From: Phytophthora colocasiae
Lineage: Eukaryota; Oomycota; Peronosporomycetes; Peronosporales; Peronosporaceae
Reading direction: 5' to 3'
Length of the DNA: 64,000 nt
Assembly (NCBI GenBank): GCA_018806915.1
Contig: JAGKQI010000100.1
Coordinates: 930,001-994,000 of the forward strand
The position numbers and the translations under genes are program-made. Numbering within the stretch: position 1 is the first letter of the stretch; each line of letters begins with the position of its first letter. This document shows positions 23,081-36,301 of the stretch, in pieces. The notes beneath the pieces were generated by a model, which was not told the origin of the DNA, ran no database searches, and saw only the letters and a list, made by a program, of their open reading frames with translations.

Positions 23081-24642
23081 ATGCAGCAGCTAAAATCTGT
23101 CGGTCTCCCCCGCCTTAACACGAAAGACGGTCGCAAGCCACTCAAAAGGACCACAGGATCCTACACAAACCAGCTAAAACTCGATGCAGCTAGAAAGGTA
23201 TGGCAACGTGAAGGCTACAATTAAGCTTTTCTGGCCGAACCTCGACAAAAAAATGCTACAAGAGCAGACGAAAATTAGTTAGTGACTGGAAGAGAAACAC
23301 GGCTAAGCTGGTGAAGGCGCGTAGTACCAGCGCGGGTAAGTTGCGGATGAAACCGAGTACTGCAACAATTATTCCGAAAGATGCAGAGTTAGAAATTGTA
23401 GATTGGGTCAATGACCTCAGACAGGAGGGGGGTACCAATTTCAACGCTAATGGTACAGCTCAAAGCAGGCAAAGTGGCTACAGCTTGGGGCGTAGAGAAG
23501 TTCTACGCCTCGTCGAATTGGCAAGACAAATTTAAGAATAGACACAACCTTTCCATGAGGTCGAGGACACGGCAAGGACAAAAACCGCTAGAGGGACTAC
23601 AAGTCATTTGTGCCGCCTTTGCTGCCACAGTGTCCGCTACCATGGACAGCCTCGGTATATCAACAGTGTACAATGCAGATCCGACAGGTACTTATACTTT
23701 GATCCGCAATATTTTATTGTATTAGCTAACAAAATTGTATTGTAGCTGCCTTTTTTGAATACTTCCCGGTTCTGTTTGTTTTCTAAAATTCTATATTGGG
23801 TCTTTTGATGGCTGGGCCTTGAACACGACAAATGGCATGTATTTACGCCCGTTATTGTCACCAAAAAGCATCACAGTCGTTCTCTCCTAACTTTTTCCTG
23901 CGCACCGGATCCATACAGTCTTTGGGCCACGCTTATTTGGTGTCTTTTTCTTCGGCATTTATGCTTGGGAGGAGATTGAAGAACTACACGAAGCTTATGA
24001 TCTAGAGTTTTTTTTGGCAATCCCAAAGGTAACTATTGCTATGGTTTCATGCTGTGTATACTTATTAACGAATTATTTTATAGGCTGGTGGAATCACGAG
24101 CTCTCCGTTTAGTTTCTTCACTTCCATTTCGGGGAGAGAGAAGACATGCAAATGCCTGTTCTTCTCCGCTGGGACGCCTTCCCTGGCCACTGGATGGAGG
24201 ACGTCCTTTAGTGCGCCAGAGAATTAAACGTCGAGCTGCTCAAAGTACCCAAGGGGTCTACTTCTGTGGCGCAACCAGCCAACGTGGCCTGGAATGCTCC
24301 ACTGAAGTCTCGGATGAGAGGGCTGTGGATCAACTTTTTAAGAGAGCAGCTAAAGAGACATGCTAATGACAGCGGTGATCCTTTACGTATGGACCCACCA
24401 AACCGACGGATCGTCGCGAACTGGATCGCTCAAGGCTACGGAAATGCTTTCTCCAGCAACAATCGCGAACGGCTTAAAACAAATGCGGGTATCCCTGTGT
24501 TCAAGATGCTGACCACGTAGGTGCTGCTTTAGCTAACGAAGAAATTGCTGATGATGTTATTGCGGAGCTGCAAAAGCTGAATTTTGTTGACGAGAGCTAC
24601 GGTGACATCGATTCCGACACAGATTTTGATAGAACCGAGTAG
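23081..24642 (+). pseudogene. pogo/Tigger-like transposase remnant
   Basis: Decayed DDE transposase of the Tc1/mariner-pogo group in several frames. From the 5' side: a helix-turn-helix start (TGSYTNQLKLDAARKVW, about 23155-23205), a CENP-B-like DNA-binding part (FKNRHNLSMRSRTRQGQ, about 23535-23585), then the first catalytic Asp region VYNADPT (about 23665-23690). A plausible 58-bp intron (23687-23744, GTACTT...TGTAG) rejoins this to AAFFEYFP. A second intron-like segment lies near 24028-24083. The third block has LLKVPKGSTSVAQP and PLKSRMRGLW (about 24235-24330). Stop codons and frame changes interrupt it throughout. Confidence 0.7.
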
Positions 24643-26124
24643 GAATCTCAAGTGGGCAAAGTCCATCAAAATACTCATTTATGTTCCTGTAAAGTTCAAC
24701 TTTTTGCTAATGGTTCCCATCGTTCTAAAAAGGGTGTCCAGCTTGACATGGATAAGTCGGTAGTCAAACCAAAATAACAAAAGAAGCCTCCGCCGTGAAA
24801 CAGCAGTACTGCCCCCATTGTCGATCCTGCCCCTGCGACTGGAGAACGCACGGCAGGAGTCTTGTTGATAGCCAGCACCGTCTACTACAGACATTCAAGA
24901 TCCCTCGTCCTGGGAACGTCTACAAGCGTTTGTACCAGATTTACTATTACCTCAGCACGGTAGGCTTGACCAGCAACCAAACTACCAGCTACCAACGCGT
25001 TGCCCGCGGGCTTAAAAGAGGTAGTCACTAGATATGTGTGCTCAATGAGCTTCTTATATGTACTGATATTGTATGCTCGTACAGCAGACGGTGATACACA
25101 AGCGCTGCATTGCTAGATGACAGTGTAGTTTAGGCCAACTTTAAAGTCAAGGTAATTTCTCGAGGAAGGTGAGATCCACAACGCGTTTATGGTAGGCGTG
25201 TCGGCTGATGAGCTTCTCTATTTGTGGACATGGACGTCAATACAATCGAAGAATCCAAAGGTATGACATGAGCACATAACCGGTTACAATCGAGCAAAAA
25301 CGTTGGGATCATCCATCGTGAATGGAAACAGCGTGACGAATTTGAACTGGACGAAGAAACAAGAACTTGGAGACGGGTTTATTGCTGCGGCTGCTCGGTT
25401 CTGCGAGAACGCTTCGCGTCGATAGTTTTTTGTGACTATTTTAGTAGTATCGTTGAGCCTGCTGTGTTTGTGTCGCGTTCGCAGTGCGTCTACACCTAAA
25501 CTCAATTTCAAACGTGGGTTTTGCTGCTTTGTTATTAATATTGAACTACTCGGCTTAATTTGAGGCAGACCGCCTGCATTTGACTTGACTTTCAGGTCAC
25601 ATGGAAAGTAGGAGTATTGTGCTGCGCCCCAGTCACGGTATTGCTGGGAAATTGAGTGACATCATGCGCTTTGGTGGAGAACTCAATGTCTTGGCTCAGG
25701 AGTTTACAAAGTTTGGTACACTCGTACGGACGAAGTATCTGAATTTGGCAAGAAGTACAAGATTGACTTCATGTAGAGATCGCCCCTGGTGTTTGATACG
25801 GCCAAAGCGAAGCGTAGTGACGGCAAATCGCCCCAACAACATCATTAGTGCTCTCTCGCAAAAGGTTTACTGAGTAGATTACGAGTTGAGACAATTGAAA
25901 AGGAAATGGGCTGCTCGTTGATACAGCTCTTCATCGTGTCGGCGGTAAACGAAAACGTTTCGCCCAAGCTAGTTCTATCGTAACCGGAAGAGAGCTGGAA
26001 GACGCAGCGTTTGAGACCTCGGACGAGAGAAACGCGTTGAAGATTACAAGGGCCAACGACTTATGTAAAGAATGTACACAGTGGAGGAATTTGACAGCAA
26101 AAATGACCTTTATTTCTGTTTTTA
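24643..26124. other. Decayed repeat-like sequence, no supported gene
   Basis: Only short, unconnected open frames. I recognise no protein family in any frame. The position between two transposon remnants suggests further transposon debris. Confidence 0.35.
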
Positions 26125-26129
26125 GACGA

Positions 26130-27209
26130 CTTTTTGTCTGGTAACGTAAGGCCAGCAATTGGAGTAATCGTCTCATTTTGACGGCGCCGAATCTTGTAGG
26201 GTGACTCACCAGAAGCTGATGCCCCAACGATATCAAATGCATGGCGAACGCTTGCGGTGGCAGCGACAAACACGGAATGCAGCGAAACACTCGACGTGAA
26301 AACCGCAGTTGCACCCCGTGCACCCCCAACGTGATCGCAAACGTTTGCCGCCCAGCTGCACAGCATGCACAACAACTGGTCGTGAGTTTTAGAGGAGTTC
26401 GGAGTAAAAATTTGGTGGCTGGCGTCTGAGCCAATAGTTCTCGCTACCGAAGACGATTTGCGTTTTGCGGAGCTTCGTTTCTTCAGCTCCAACTCTGTCA
26501 GCGCCTCCGCAATCCTACGTTTGAACTCGCGAAGGCTCACGCTGCGAACGTCTGCTGGTTTGACTACTTGGCAGAGTGTATAAGCGTTTATCACGCACAA
26601 ATCCAAAGCCCACGTGAAGATTGACTTCGAGAGTCGACTTTCTTTACGACGGGTGGGGTTTGTCCTCCGCAGTGGTCGACCCTGTCGACACCATTCATTG
26701 CCAGATTGCACGCGGTAATGATCGCTGGTAGCATGAATGTACTGCGATGCATCATTTCATTTCCCGTCCAACGTCCGATGGGATATAGGCCGTGGCAACA
26801 GGCAGCAGCTCTGGCGTCGACGCTTGACAACGATCGTACCGGGACAGTATCACGTAAATGCTATCGGATATGTCACTTATTCCATCAGTCCTCAATGCAC
26901 CATTTGTCCACTCACGAAGGGAATCCTTGAAATTTCCAGTGAGAAATAGAGCAAACAGACCGCCTCACCACTGTGTGCATACGCTTCTCGAATTCGACCT
27001 TCTTGTAGAAGTATCAGGACACTATCTCGCTTCAAGCGGATAATATAGTCGTTCTGTGTCCCGATCACACCAGTACCCTGCTTCATCTCGTCGTCGTTGT
27101 CTTCAAGGTCAGCGTCGCCGGCTTCCAGCACAATTGGTTCGGCAGGATCTCCGTGGTCTCCGTCTTCACTCACAGTGTTCGCTCCAAAACACGAATGAAA
27201 CTCAAGCAC
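26130..27209 (-). pseudogene. piggyBac-like transposase remnant (left arm)
   Basis: Fragments of a DDE_Tnp_1_7 transposase read outward in several frames. An acidic N-terminal segment (27209-26892) is followed by the piggyBac hallmark AMNGVDRVD (about 26700-26680), KSIFTWALDLCVINAYTL, and a C-terminal Cys/His cluster CTGCNCGFHVECFAAFH (about 26330-26270). A 1-bp deletion relative to the right arm shifts frame right after the GVDRVD motif. Not functional as it stands. Confidence 0.7.
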
Positions 27210-27398
27210 CTAAGCATTGATGAGTAAGATTGAAGAATGGATACTTCAAACACAAGATTACCGCGTGTATCCAGTGGCGTGAATACACTGCTTCTACGAA
27301 CAGTTGGCCACTGTATCCACCGAGTTGGACACCACTGCCAAGCTCCAGGTCTGCTCTAACCATCCCAGGCAAGGATTATCTGCCAAACGACAAAACTT

Positions 27399-28763
27399 CT
27401 AATGCACCAAGACAGTAAACTTGTTGCGTTTATTTACATTGCTAACAACACCTACTACATGTACATGCAACAAAGCTCTAGATAGGGCACGCATTGTGAC
27501 ATCAAGGATAGAAGCGAACTGCGATGCTCTTAGCCAGCTTGCCCTCACACCAGGGAAATCGAACACGGAGCCAGAAGATAAATCGGGCCTGTTGTTCTCC
27601 ATCCAGCAAACGAAAGGCATCGACTCGGATTTCGCGGTGGGACTCTGTATGTACTGCTGGAAATGATCAAATGGGGCATCATGGCGTGAGAATGACGCGA
27701 CGTCTTCTGCTGACCAACAGCACGGTGCAACGTTTTTGTAGTATGGATACGTCGTAGCGCAAGCTACGCGTTGGCAAGCGGTATTTCTACCGCTTATCGA
27801 CTCACTGGAGCTGGTGTCAAAGCCGGTGACGCCTGAGCGGCTGAATTTCTTCGCTCGAATTGGCAAGTACATACCACCGCACACTACACACCCACTGCTG
27901 CTGTGTGTGTCTGTTGACCAGGTCCTCTTTCGCTAACTCAGTGAGGATGCTAACGATGGCGCCGCTGACCCGAAGAAGCTGTACTGGGCCCGATGGCCAC
28001 GAGTTCTCTCAAGTCTCGGAGTGGGCAAATAGTCACCATACGGTTTGGATCTTCTAAGAGCCTTTTCTCACTCTCGTCAAGCAGCTTCTGGTGTTGGATG
28101 TAGCAATTCTAGAGCTTGTGACCTCATGACAGAGGACGGCATGGCGAGCCCGATTGGTTACCCAAGGTCACTAGCTGCACGCGGTCCTTGATCACGCACT
28201 TCAGGTACTTGCCATCAAAAGTCGAAGCCCATGTTCAGCGATGTGGTTATCAGATCCTCAATCACAAGCCTTACCACACAGCACCTACAGCGAATATATT
28301 GGCTGCACTGGAATGCACCAACCCGAAAGGCAGCAACGCCCGCATGCCAATATGTTGGTCTCAAAGAGATTGTTCTGTGAAAGATACACGGTCTATTGAT
28401 CTTTACGATATGTGCACACGGTTGTCTGCCTTCATCACCCCCGTAGATCATCAATCCACTGCGTAGCACTAGTTGTGCCCGGTTTCCACTTGCATGCATG
28501 GTACACGTCCCCAGAGTACAGCGTATGCTCATGCGTTCCAACCGCGCGGCTCCACTACCGTGCTGGGATGAGACTGTGACGTCGAAAATCCGCAGCAACG
28601 TCTCGCAATGTAGCATGAAGGGAACGCGTAACGGCACTACTATCGGCGCATGCACGCGCACAGACGGAGCCCAGCGACCGGTGAGTACTGCGTGACGCGA
28701 TGACCGATACACGGCGCGTACAACGCGGACGACGTGTTTAGCTAGCTGCTCGTCCGGTACCAA
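27399..28763 (-). other. Unassigned transposon-associated open frames (left arm)
   Basis: Open frames at 28763-28215 (182 codons) and 27884-27399 (161 codons) lie upstream of the piggyBac-like fragments on the same strand. The 161-codon frame is preserved unchanged in the right arm; the 182-codon frame is broken there. I recognise no family. They may be non-coding parts of the element. Confidence 0.3.
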
Positions 28764-29000
28764 CGGCGGTTCAGGATGCGGTAGCGTTCGGGTTCCCCGA
28801 TAGCAACAGCGTTCTAGTGGTTATGCGGGTGCCAGCACGGATGAGGATGTAGCGGTCGTAGGAGCAGCAGGTGTGAAGGCCAAGGTGGTCGAGCATGGCT
28901 GTGTGCACGTTCTAAGGCGATGGGAGCGACCGAACTTTGGATGGGTCAGTTGTGCTCGGAAGAGCAAATTGGAAACTGACAATTCGGAACTGGGGATCGT

Positions 29001-29170
29001 TTTGGCGCCAAACGTATGAAGTATCTGGTGGCGCCAACCGGAGGTTCAAAGTTGCGCTTTCGCGCCAAAACCAACTTCAAGCGCAACCAGCTTCAACCAG
29101 CGATTTGGCGCTAAAACAACTTCAAGCGCAAGCTTTAGCCAGCGATTTCGCGCCAAAACAAACTTCAAGG
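29001..29170 (+). repeat. Short tandem array with GGCGCC / TTTSGCGC words (left arm)
   Basis: Degenerate tandem units built on AACTTCAAGCGCAA plus CCAGCGATTT, carrying TTTGGCGCC, GGTGGCGCC, TTTCGCGCC, TTTGGCGCT and TTTCGCGCC. The inverted copy is at about 34310-34475. Confidence 0.7.
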
Positions 29171-29270
29171 CTACCGACCAGCTCCCTGCTGATTGAATCA
29201 GTGCCACTGAAATGCTAGTTCAATCATTGAACTTCAATGCATATCGTCGCATCCCCACCGGTGCCGGGCA

Positions 29271-30811
29271 CGTTTGGAGTGGGTATTGCCACATTATCTA
29301 ATTGACGCAAGAGGAATCCAGCAACGTCCCACCACAATCGGGATGCTGCCACCACTACCCACTGCTCACCACTGTTGAGGCGACAGTGCCGACTCGACAC
29401 ATTGTTGTTGTGGATAAAATATATGTCCCAATCCAAGTATTTCATTGGGTAATGATCTTAGATCGTGGTCTATCCAGTGCTTATTTGAAGTTGACATTCA
29501 TAACATTATATATGCTACTGCTGTTATATACTGAAGAAAACAATTGACATGGAATTCAGTTTCAAATATGCAGGATATCGAAAGGGAGTTTTGAGACCCT
29601 CCAGTAGCAGTGGAGCCTGTATGCCACAATCGATCGGTATGGATATACATATTTTTAAATACTATATTTTATATAACTGACCGCATCTAAACTTACATTC
29701 GAGGTTTGTTCGCTGCTATGGGAGTTCGGGTAACCACGTCGAGTACGTCGTCCAACAACTGCGGCCGGCTGAGCTGCGAGAGTTTATCGAAGAAAAAGCT
29801 CTGACAGACCCCGAAATGGGCATCATGTGATTTGCTGGAGTTTATATACAAAGATCATTAGTGGAGTCAGAGGTGCGTATGGCTGAGTGATAAAACATTC
29901 ACAGCTATTAATGTTTTCTACTCACTTGTAGCTATTCGAGAGAATGATTTTGGCTCGTCGCTACGAGCTCATGAATATCATCGAGATACCAACACCTTCT
30001 TTTGGAGAGCACGCCACCGGTAATGGATTTGAATGGATGGTCGCGACTGACCGCATTACAAGTTGAAGGTCGTATTGAGAGGGTGAAGATGCTGGTGTCA
30101 GATATCAAGTACGTTCTCGATTTGGCACAGTATAGCGTGTAAATGGGCTTTTTTGTACCAGGCTGGGCGTCTTGTGTTGTGCCCATCTTGCGAGTTACTT
30201 CGAAAGCCTTCGCACTATTCCACGCAGCAAGCGTTGTTCAGCCTGCGAGTTTTGCCGGGGCAGTCAGTCTGAAGGTAACCGGGCGTTTGGATTCATGCGT
30301 ATTTTACCAACCAAAACATTTTGTCATGTCAAGTTTTAGTCATGATTTGCGTATCATATCTCGTTATCAGACAGGTCTTATCATGAACACGTAGTACTTA
30401 CTAGTACACAGTAGTACTAGCCATGAACGCGCTCGTATTTCGTTCGGGCCAGTGAAGATCTGCTCTTCGTTATAATTAATTCAATGCTGGCGCAAACTTC
30501 CTCGTACTGGCTGGTCTTCTCTCCTCGTTTCCAGTTTGCGGGTGGTGGAGGCGATTCCCGACATTACAGCCGTGATAGTTCTACAATAATCTCAACCCAG
30601 TGTGATGTAACACCTCCTTTCTTGTCACTAAACATGTGAGACCACAGTTACTGTGACAATAGGCATGCCGAAGGAGATCAAGCAGCTACTAAACCTCGGC
30701 AAAACGTTGTCGAGTCATTCAGGTGCGACACCAAAAGAATAATGAACTTGTCCAAGCGCTTGAGAAGGAGACGCAACATCAAACGAGAAGATAATGGGAA
30801 ACATATATACA
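29271..30811. other. Loop of inverted repeat 2, first part
   Basis: AT-rich near 29640-29690. Between 29700 and 30140 short open frames could be exons of a decayed gene (an intron-like GTGCGT...TTGTAG near 29872-29930), but I recognise no product. Confidence 0.3.
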
Positions 30812-30813
30812 TA

Positions 30814-30964
30814 CAGTCGTGCACCTCGTTTTCGGCACAGTGGTGCTTATTTAGTATACAAGGTTTATACTCATTTCACATCGCTAATACAAAGCCAAAT
30901 AAGGGAAAATCGCATTAGAAAGGGTATACGGTAGTATGGGTGCCGAAAACGAGGTGCACGACTG
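30814..30964. mobile_element. 151-bp MITE with perfect terminal inverted repeats
   Basis: The termini begin CAGTCGTGCACC and are perfectly inverted for 25 bp (30814-30838 and 30940-30964). TA dinucleotides flank both sides (30812-30813, 30965-30966), the target-site duplication of Tc1/mariner/pogo elements. No coding capacity. Confidence 0.85.
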
Positions 30965-31239
30965 TAACTGGTATTCGAAGTAGCATATTTCGTAGTAGTA
31001 CTAAAGTATGAACGTTTGTGTATCAATACCACAGCGCTGCAATATATTTGGACGTCGCATGAAAGATCTGTACTACCCAACAAAATTACTACCAGCACAA
31101 AGGTAGTGCCCTTCACCGATGCACAGACGCAACCCCCGTTATGATCCGTTCGACCGGGCTTGTCTTTCTTTTCGCACTCCTCCTTCGGCTAGATCCATGG
31201 CGATACTTTAAGCGTGCACACCGACCTCTGACCTTAATA

Positions 31240-32059
31240 GAGGTTTCAGAATTACAAAACGTGGGTCCGAGATAGCATGTGATTTTAAACAATGGGTTTC
31301 GGGGGTCTCAGAATTGAAGCTGCAAAAGCAATTTTGTCCGCAAAAGGAAATTTCTGCTGTGCGCGCGCAAGAAGCACACGTCCTTGCCGAAGGTCACCGC
31401 GCGCCAGCATCTGATCGTGGAGATCGTAGACCTTCTCGCAGTTGCAATTCTAGAGGAAGAGCGTGACAATGAGCTTAGAGATTGTGCTACGCTAGACGCC
31501 CTGTGAAAGTTGTTTACTAAAGACGTTTGAGACGCTTGTACGAATAAATGCGCCGCGATATTTCCAAATTAGATAACTTAGGTGGGCCACTGATCTTCGT
31601 CTTTCCACTGGCACCGTGAAGAGCTTCATCTTGTCTGCCAGCCAGTCCATGATTACCTTGTAGTCGTCAGCCGTGAGATGAACTTCATCTGCACTCGCCT
31701 AAACAGCACGCTTAACTCTTGGCTACACGCAAAGAGACAAGCCTTCCACGATGCGTTCTTCAAGCATGAGAGTACTTACTGTGGTCGTTTATCGTTGATA
31801 ACCGGCACCTTGTATCCGCTGGGACTCTTCTAAGATGGCGTGTCCCCTGTAGAGGGTTGCTACAGACGCGATGTCTGCTTGCGCGAGAGATCTTTCCCTT
31901 TCTAAATGAAAAGAGCAACTGACGAAGATTTCCTTCTGGCGGATCACTCGTGGGATTTCCTAACTCCAGGCAAATCACCCACCTCCAGAGGTAGGTGATT
32001 TAGTGACGTGCCAAATCACATGGGATTTCGGACCCACGTTTTGCAATTCTGTAAACCCC
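31240..32059. mobile_element. 820-bp non-autonomous element with ~47-bp terminal inverted repeats
   Basis: The left terminus (31240-31286) and right terminus (32013-32059) are inverted copies sharing AACGTGGGTCCGA and CATGTGATTT, with outer ends GAGGTTTCAGAATT and GGGGTTTACAGAATT. A 5-bp direct repeat TAATA flanks it at 31235-31239 and 32060-32064. No transposase inside. The GGG-like end and TAA-containing target hint at PIF/Harbinger, but a 5-bp duplication is not typical, so the family is open. Confidence 0.75.
31972..32001. repeat. 30-bp hairpin near the right end of the 820-bp element
   Basis: AAATCACC and GGTGATTT are perfect arms around a second internal pair ACCTC/GAGGT, giving a nearly complete palindrome 11 bp inside the right terminal repeat. 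Confidence 0.8.
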
Positions 32060-32064
32060 TAATA

Positions 32065-34212
32065 TTTGACGTTGTTTTGGCTGTCCTGTGCATTCGCTAT
32101 TTCGGAGTTATCATGCCACCGTTCAAGTGCGTCTTGCCTCGGGTTCTTCCCGGCGATTCTTCAGCTACGAAAACAGTAGACAAAAGTTCGACGCGAGCGT
32201 TTCCACCTGCCCTGTGTTTTGCTTACGGATATTTTTATCAGCGAGAGCAACGACGTTGAAGTTTAAGTCGTGTGGAGAGGCGCATAGAGGTATACGGTAG
32301 TACGCGGAAATGGGGTAAGGTAGTGGAGCAGCACCTCGACGCCTTGGTGATGATAGGTAGTACACGAAGGCGGATGTGGAAAGCAAACCTGTGGTGCAGC
32401 ATTTTGACGGCGATGGGGTGGCCGGATCATCAGGTGACAAGTTTAGTGACCTGGTTCAAACCAGTAAATACCATCTAGTTGGCTACCGATGGCGAATGGG
32501 AGGGTTGGACTGCACGAGGACGAGGGCGAATAACATACTTATTGGCAAATACCTATTAGCCCGGCACGTAGCGGCTCTGGTGGTGCAAGTGTTGTCGTAC
32601 AGAGGTGCTGAGAGAGGTGTCTACTTCCACATACCCCCCTCCCTTCCCTTTCATGATCGTTTTCATCGCACTCCCAATAACCACGTCGGCGCCTACGACG
32701 ACCCGTCCGCCGACAATAACAAGTCTGGCAGTGGCTACGAGACCTCCATTTACGGCGTCACCGCCAACAACCACGGTCCCGCGTTAATGACCCGTCCGCC
32801 AACGACAACGAGACCGCCATCGACAACGCGTACCCCTACAACGACCAGTCCGCTGACAATGATCATCCCGCTAGTGGCTACAATCCCTACGTGAAAGTGT
32901 GAAACACTACTAGCTGCTACTTCCGGGAGTAGATGTGATCGCAGTCAACGCAGATGAACTGTGTACTTGATAGCGTGTCGACGCCAGAGTTTGCAGTCTT
33001 AGAACTGAGCTTTAAAGCAACACCGATCGCGTACCCTTCGGTCTGCATCGGATATTTTTCACCGCGCCCTCGTTGTACCCCACCAAAGTTGCGCTGTGCA
33101 GCAGCACGTTGATCTCACAGTTGCGACTGAGACTCGAAATGCAGGTGTAAATATACACCACTAAGAACAACGGCTACCAGTCGTAGGACGGTATCCTCGT
33201 AAACGATGGCATCGCTATGGCCCAAAATTGTGGATCTCCGTCCAAGTAGCGTACGGCAACACCGCTAAGGAGCCACTCGTGCTTGTCAGCACCAAGAATC
33301 TCGTGGGTGGACGAATATCGAGTGTTTGTCACCGCACAGAGCGAAGACGGCGAGTCGTCTTCGTCTACTCAAGTTGCAGGATACTGATGCTGTGTTGTGG
33401 GGGAGGCATTCATCATCTTTCGACGATAGACACGGGTTTACTCTTCGTATCTCCCCGGTATGATGGCAAAAAAAAACTTTTGCCGCGGATACTGGAATAG
33501 GAGTGTTACCAGACGCTCCTTGAAATCTTCACACAGAATGAATTTTGCTGGAAGTCGAACTGCCATGAAGAGTATTTGACTCATACGTACCAGTATACAA
33601 CGAGAGTCGACAACACTTCATTAACTGCAGACGACTGTTCCACAGACACTGCTTCCGCGTACTACCTAGCATTTTACCCGGACTCACATGTAACTGGTAG
33701 GCACGTCGTACATAAAACACAAAAAAGCGTTTGCAGTGCTGATGGAATGGCGTGCCGTTGATATGCGTTTCTTAGTTTTGTCGGGTTTCGGATAGGAAGT
33801 TTAGGTATTAGATGAGCAACAGTGCTCAAATGGTTCTTCGTCAAATAGATATTATCAATAAAAGAGAATGTCAGGTCAACGAGGGCATGGTTGGGTTTAT
33901 CTCTACATGATACTCGTATAGTTGTAGTCACCAGATCTACGATTGGTTATGGGCGAGCTGGTGGTGACTTGAATAGGATGGTAAGTAGCTTACCAACAAT
34001 GTGAACACTTCTAGCCAGGCACGTCGTACTATTCTAAAGTTGATTCTAAAACAATCGCACAAATATAAAATTCTAAAACAAATATAAAATTTTAATTTAT
34101 AATTTTTTCAAAAAAATGTAGTTGATGAATTCGTATAAGGTTTCCTATGTGCCGCTGTGGCGAACCCATGACAGACATTCATCAGTGGGTAATTAGATCG
34201 TATCCAAACATG
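32065..34212. other. Loop of inverted repeat 2, last part
   Basis: No supported gene. A Thr/Pro low-complexity stretch lies at 32680-32885. An AT-rich stretch (34040-34120) precedes the right arm. Confidence 0.35.
32680..32885 (+). repeat. Degenerate trinucleotide-rich repeat (Thr/Pro coding potential)
   Basis: Repeated ACGAC/CCGTCCGCC words. Two different frames each read as Thr-Pro-Arg repeats over part of the stretch, which shows frame drift inside a former low-complexity coding or minisatellite tract. Confidence 0.5.
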
Positions 34213-34309
34213 CCGATACCGGGGGGATGCGACGATATGCTTTGAAGTTCAATGATTGAACTAGCATGTCAGTGGCACTGATTCAATCAGCAGGGAGCTG
34301 GTCGGTAGC

Positions 34310-34475
34310 CTTCAAGTTTTAGCGCGAAATCGCTGGCTAAAGCTTACGCTTGAAGTTGTTTTAGCGCCAAATCGCTGGTTGAAGCTGGTTGCGCTTGAAG
34401 TTGGTTTTGGCGCGAAAGCGCAACTTTGAACCTCCGGTTGGCGCCACCAGATACTTCATACGTTTGGCGCCAAAA
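34310..34475 (-). repeat. Short tandem array with GGCGCC words (right arm)
   Basis: Inverted copy of 29001-29170, slightly diverged (one TTTCGCGCC site reads TTTCGCGCT on the minus strand). Confidence 0.65.
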
Positions 34476-34711
34476 CGATCCCCAGTTCCGAATTGTCAGT
34501 TTCCAATTTGCTCTTCCGAGCACAACTGACCCATCCAAAGTTCGGTCGCTCCCATCGCCTTAGAACGTGCACACAGCCATGCTCGACCACCTTGGCCTTC
34601 ACACCTGCTGCTCCTACGACCGCTACATCCTCATCCGTGCTGGCACCCGCATAACCACTAGAACGCTGTTGCTATCGGGGAACCCGAACGCTACCGCATC
34701 CTGAACCGCCG

Positions 34712-36112
34712 TTGGTACCGGACGAGCAGCTAGCTAAACACGTCGTCCGCGTTGTACGCGCCGTGTATCGGTCATCGCGTCACGCAGTACTCACTAGTCG
34801 CTGGGCTCCGTCTGTGCGCGTGCATGCGCCGATAGTAGTGCCGTTACGCGTTCCCTTCATGCTACATTGCGAGACGTTGCTGCGGATTTTCGACGTCACA
34901 GTCTCATCCCAGCACGGTAGTGGAGCCGCGCGGTTGGAACGCATGAGCATACGCTGTACTCTGGGGACGTGTACCATGAATGCAAGTGGAAAACCGGGCA
35001 CAACTACTGCTACGAAGTGGACTGATGATCTACGGGGGTGATGAAGACAGACAACCGTGTGCACATGCCGTGAAGATCAATAGACCGTGTATCTTTCACA
35101 GAACAATCTCTCCTTGAGACCAACATATTGGCACGCGGCGTTGCTGCCTTTCGGGTTGGCGCGACCGTTCGCATTCCAGTGCAGCCAATATATTCGCTGT
35201 AGGTGCTGTGTGGTAAGGCTCGTGATTGAGGATCTGATAACCACATCGCTGAACATGGGCTTTGACTTTTGATGGCAAGTACCTGAAGTGCGTGATCAAG
35301 GACCGCGTGCAGCTAGTGACCTTGGGTAATCAATCGGACTCACCATGTCGTCCTCTGTCATGAGGTCACAAGCTCTAGAATTGCTGCATCCAACACAGAA
35401 GCTGCTTGACGAGAGTGAGAAAAGGCTCTTAGAAGTGGGAAGGATCCGTTCGATTCTGGTATCCAAACCGTATGGTGACTATTTGCCCACTCCGAGACTT
35501 GAGAGAACTCGTGGCCATCGGGCCCAGTACAGCTTCTTCGGGTCAGCGGCGCCATCGTTAGCATCCTCACTGAGTTAGCGAAAGAGGACCTGGTCAACAG
35601 ACACACACAGCAGCAGTGGGTGTGTAGTGTGCGGTGGTATGTACTTGCCAATTCGAGCGAAGAAATTCAGCCGCTCAGGCGTCACCGGCTTTGACACCAG
35701 CTCCAGTGAGTCGATAAGCGGTAGAAATACCGCTTGCCAACGCGTAGCTTGCGCTACGACGTATCCATACTACAAAAACGTTGCACCGTGCTGTTGGTCA
35801 GCAGAAGACGTCGCGTCATTCTCACGCCATGATGCCCCATTTGATCATTTCCAGCAGTACATACAGAGTCCCACCGCGAAATCCGAGTCGATGCCTTTCG
35901 TTTGCTGGATGGAGAACAACAGGCCCGATTTATCTTCTGGCTCCGTGTTCGATTTCCCTGGTGTGAGGGCAAGCTGGCTAAGAGCATCGCAGTTCGCTTC
36001 TATCCTTGATGTCACAATGCGTGCCCTATCTAGAGCTTTGTTGCATGTACATGTAGTAGGTGTTGTTAGCAATGTAAATAAACGCAACAAGTTTACTGTC
36101 TTGGTGCATTAG
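34712..36112 (+). other. Unassigned transposon-associated open frames (right arm)
   Basis: Counterparts of the frames at 27399-28763. The first (from 34712) is truncated by an indel relative to the left arm, while the 161-codon frame at 35627-36112 is identical. An additional open frame lies at 35345-35578. No family recognised. Confidence 0.3.
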
Positions 36113-36301
36113 AAGTTTTGTCGTTTGGCAGATAATCCTTGCCTGGGATGGTTAGAGCAGACCTGGAGCTTGGCAGTGGTGTCCAACTCGGTGGATACAG
36201 TGGCCAACTGTTCGTAGAAGCAGTGTATTCACGCCACTGGATACACGCGGTAATCTTGTGTTTGAAGTATCCATTCTTCAATCTTACTCATCAATGCTTA
36301 G

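Larger units (their letters stand above)
26125..29270 (+). repeat. Left arm of large inverted repeat 2 (piggyBac-like)
   Basis: About 3.15 kb, inverted relative to 34213-37388. Outer match ends near 26125 (shared TTACGTTACCAGACAAA on the minus strand); inner match ends near 29270 (GCATATCGTCGCATCCCC). The arms differ by scattered substitutions and indels, so this duplication is older than inverted repeat 1. It contains a decayed piggyBac-like transposase on the minus strand. Confidence 0.85.
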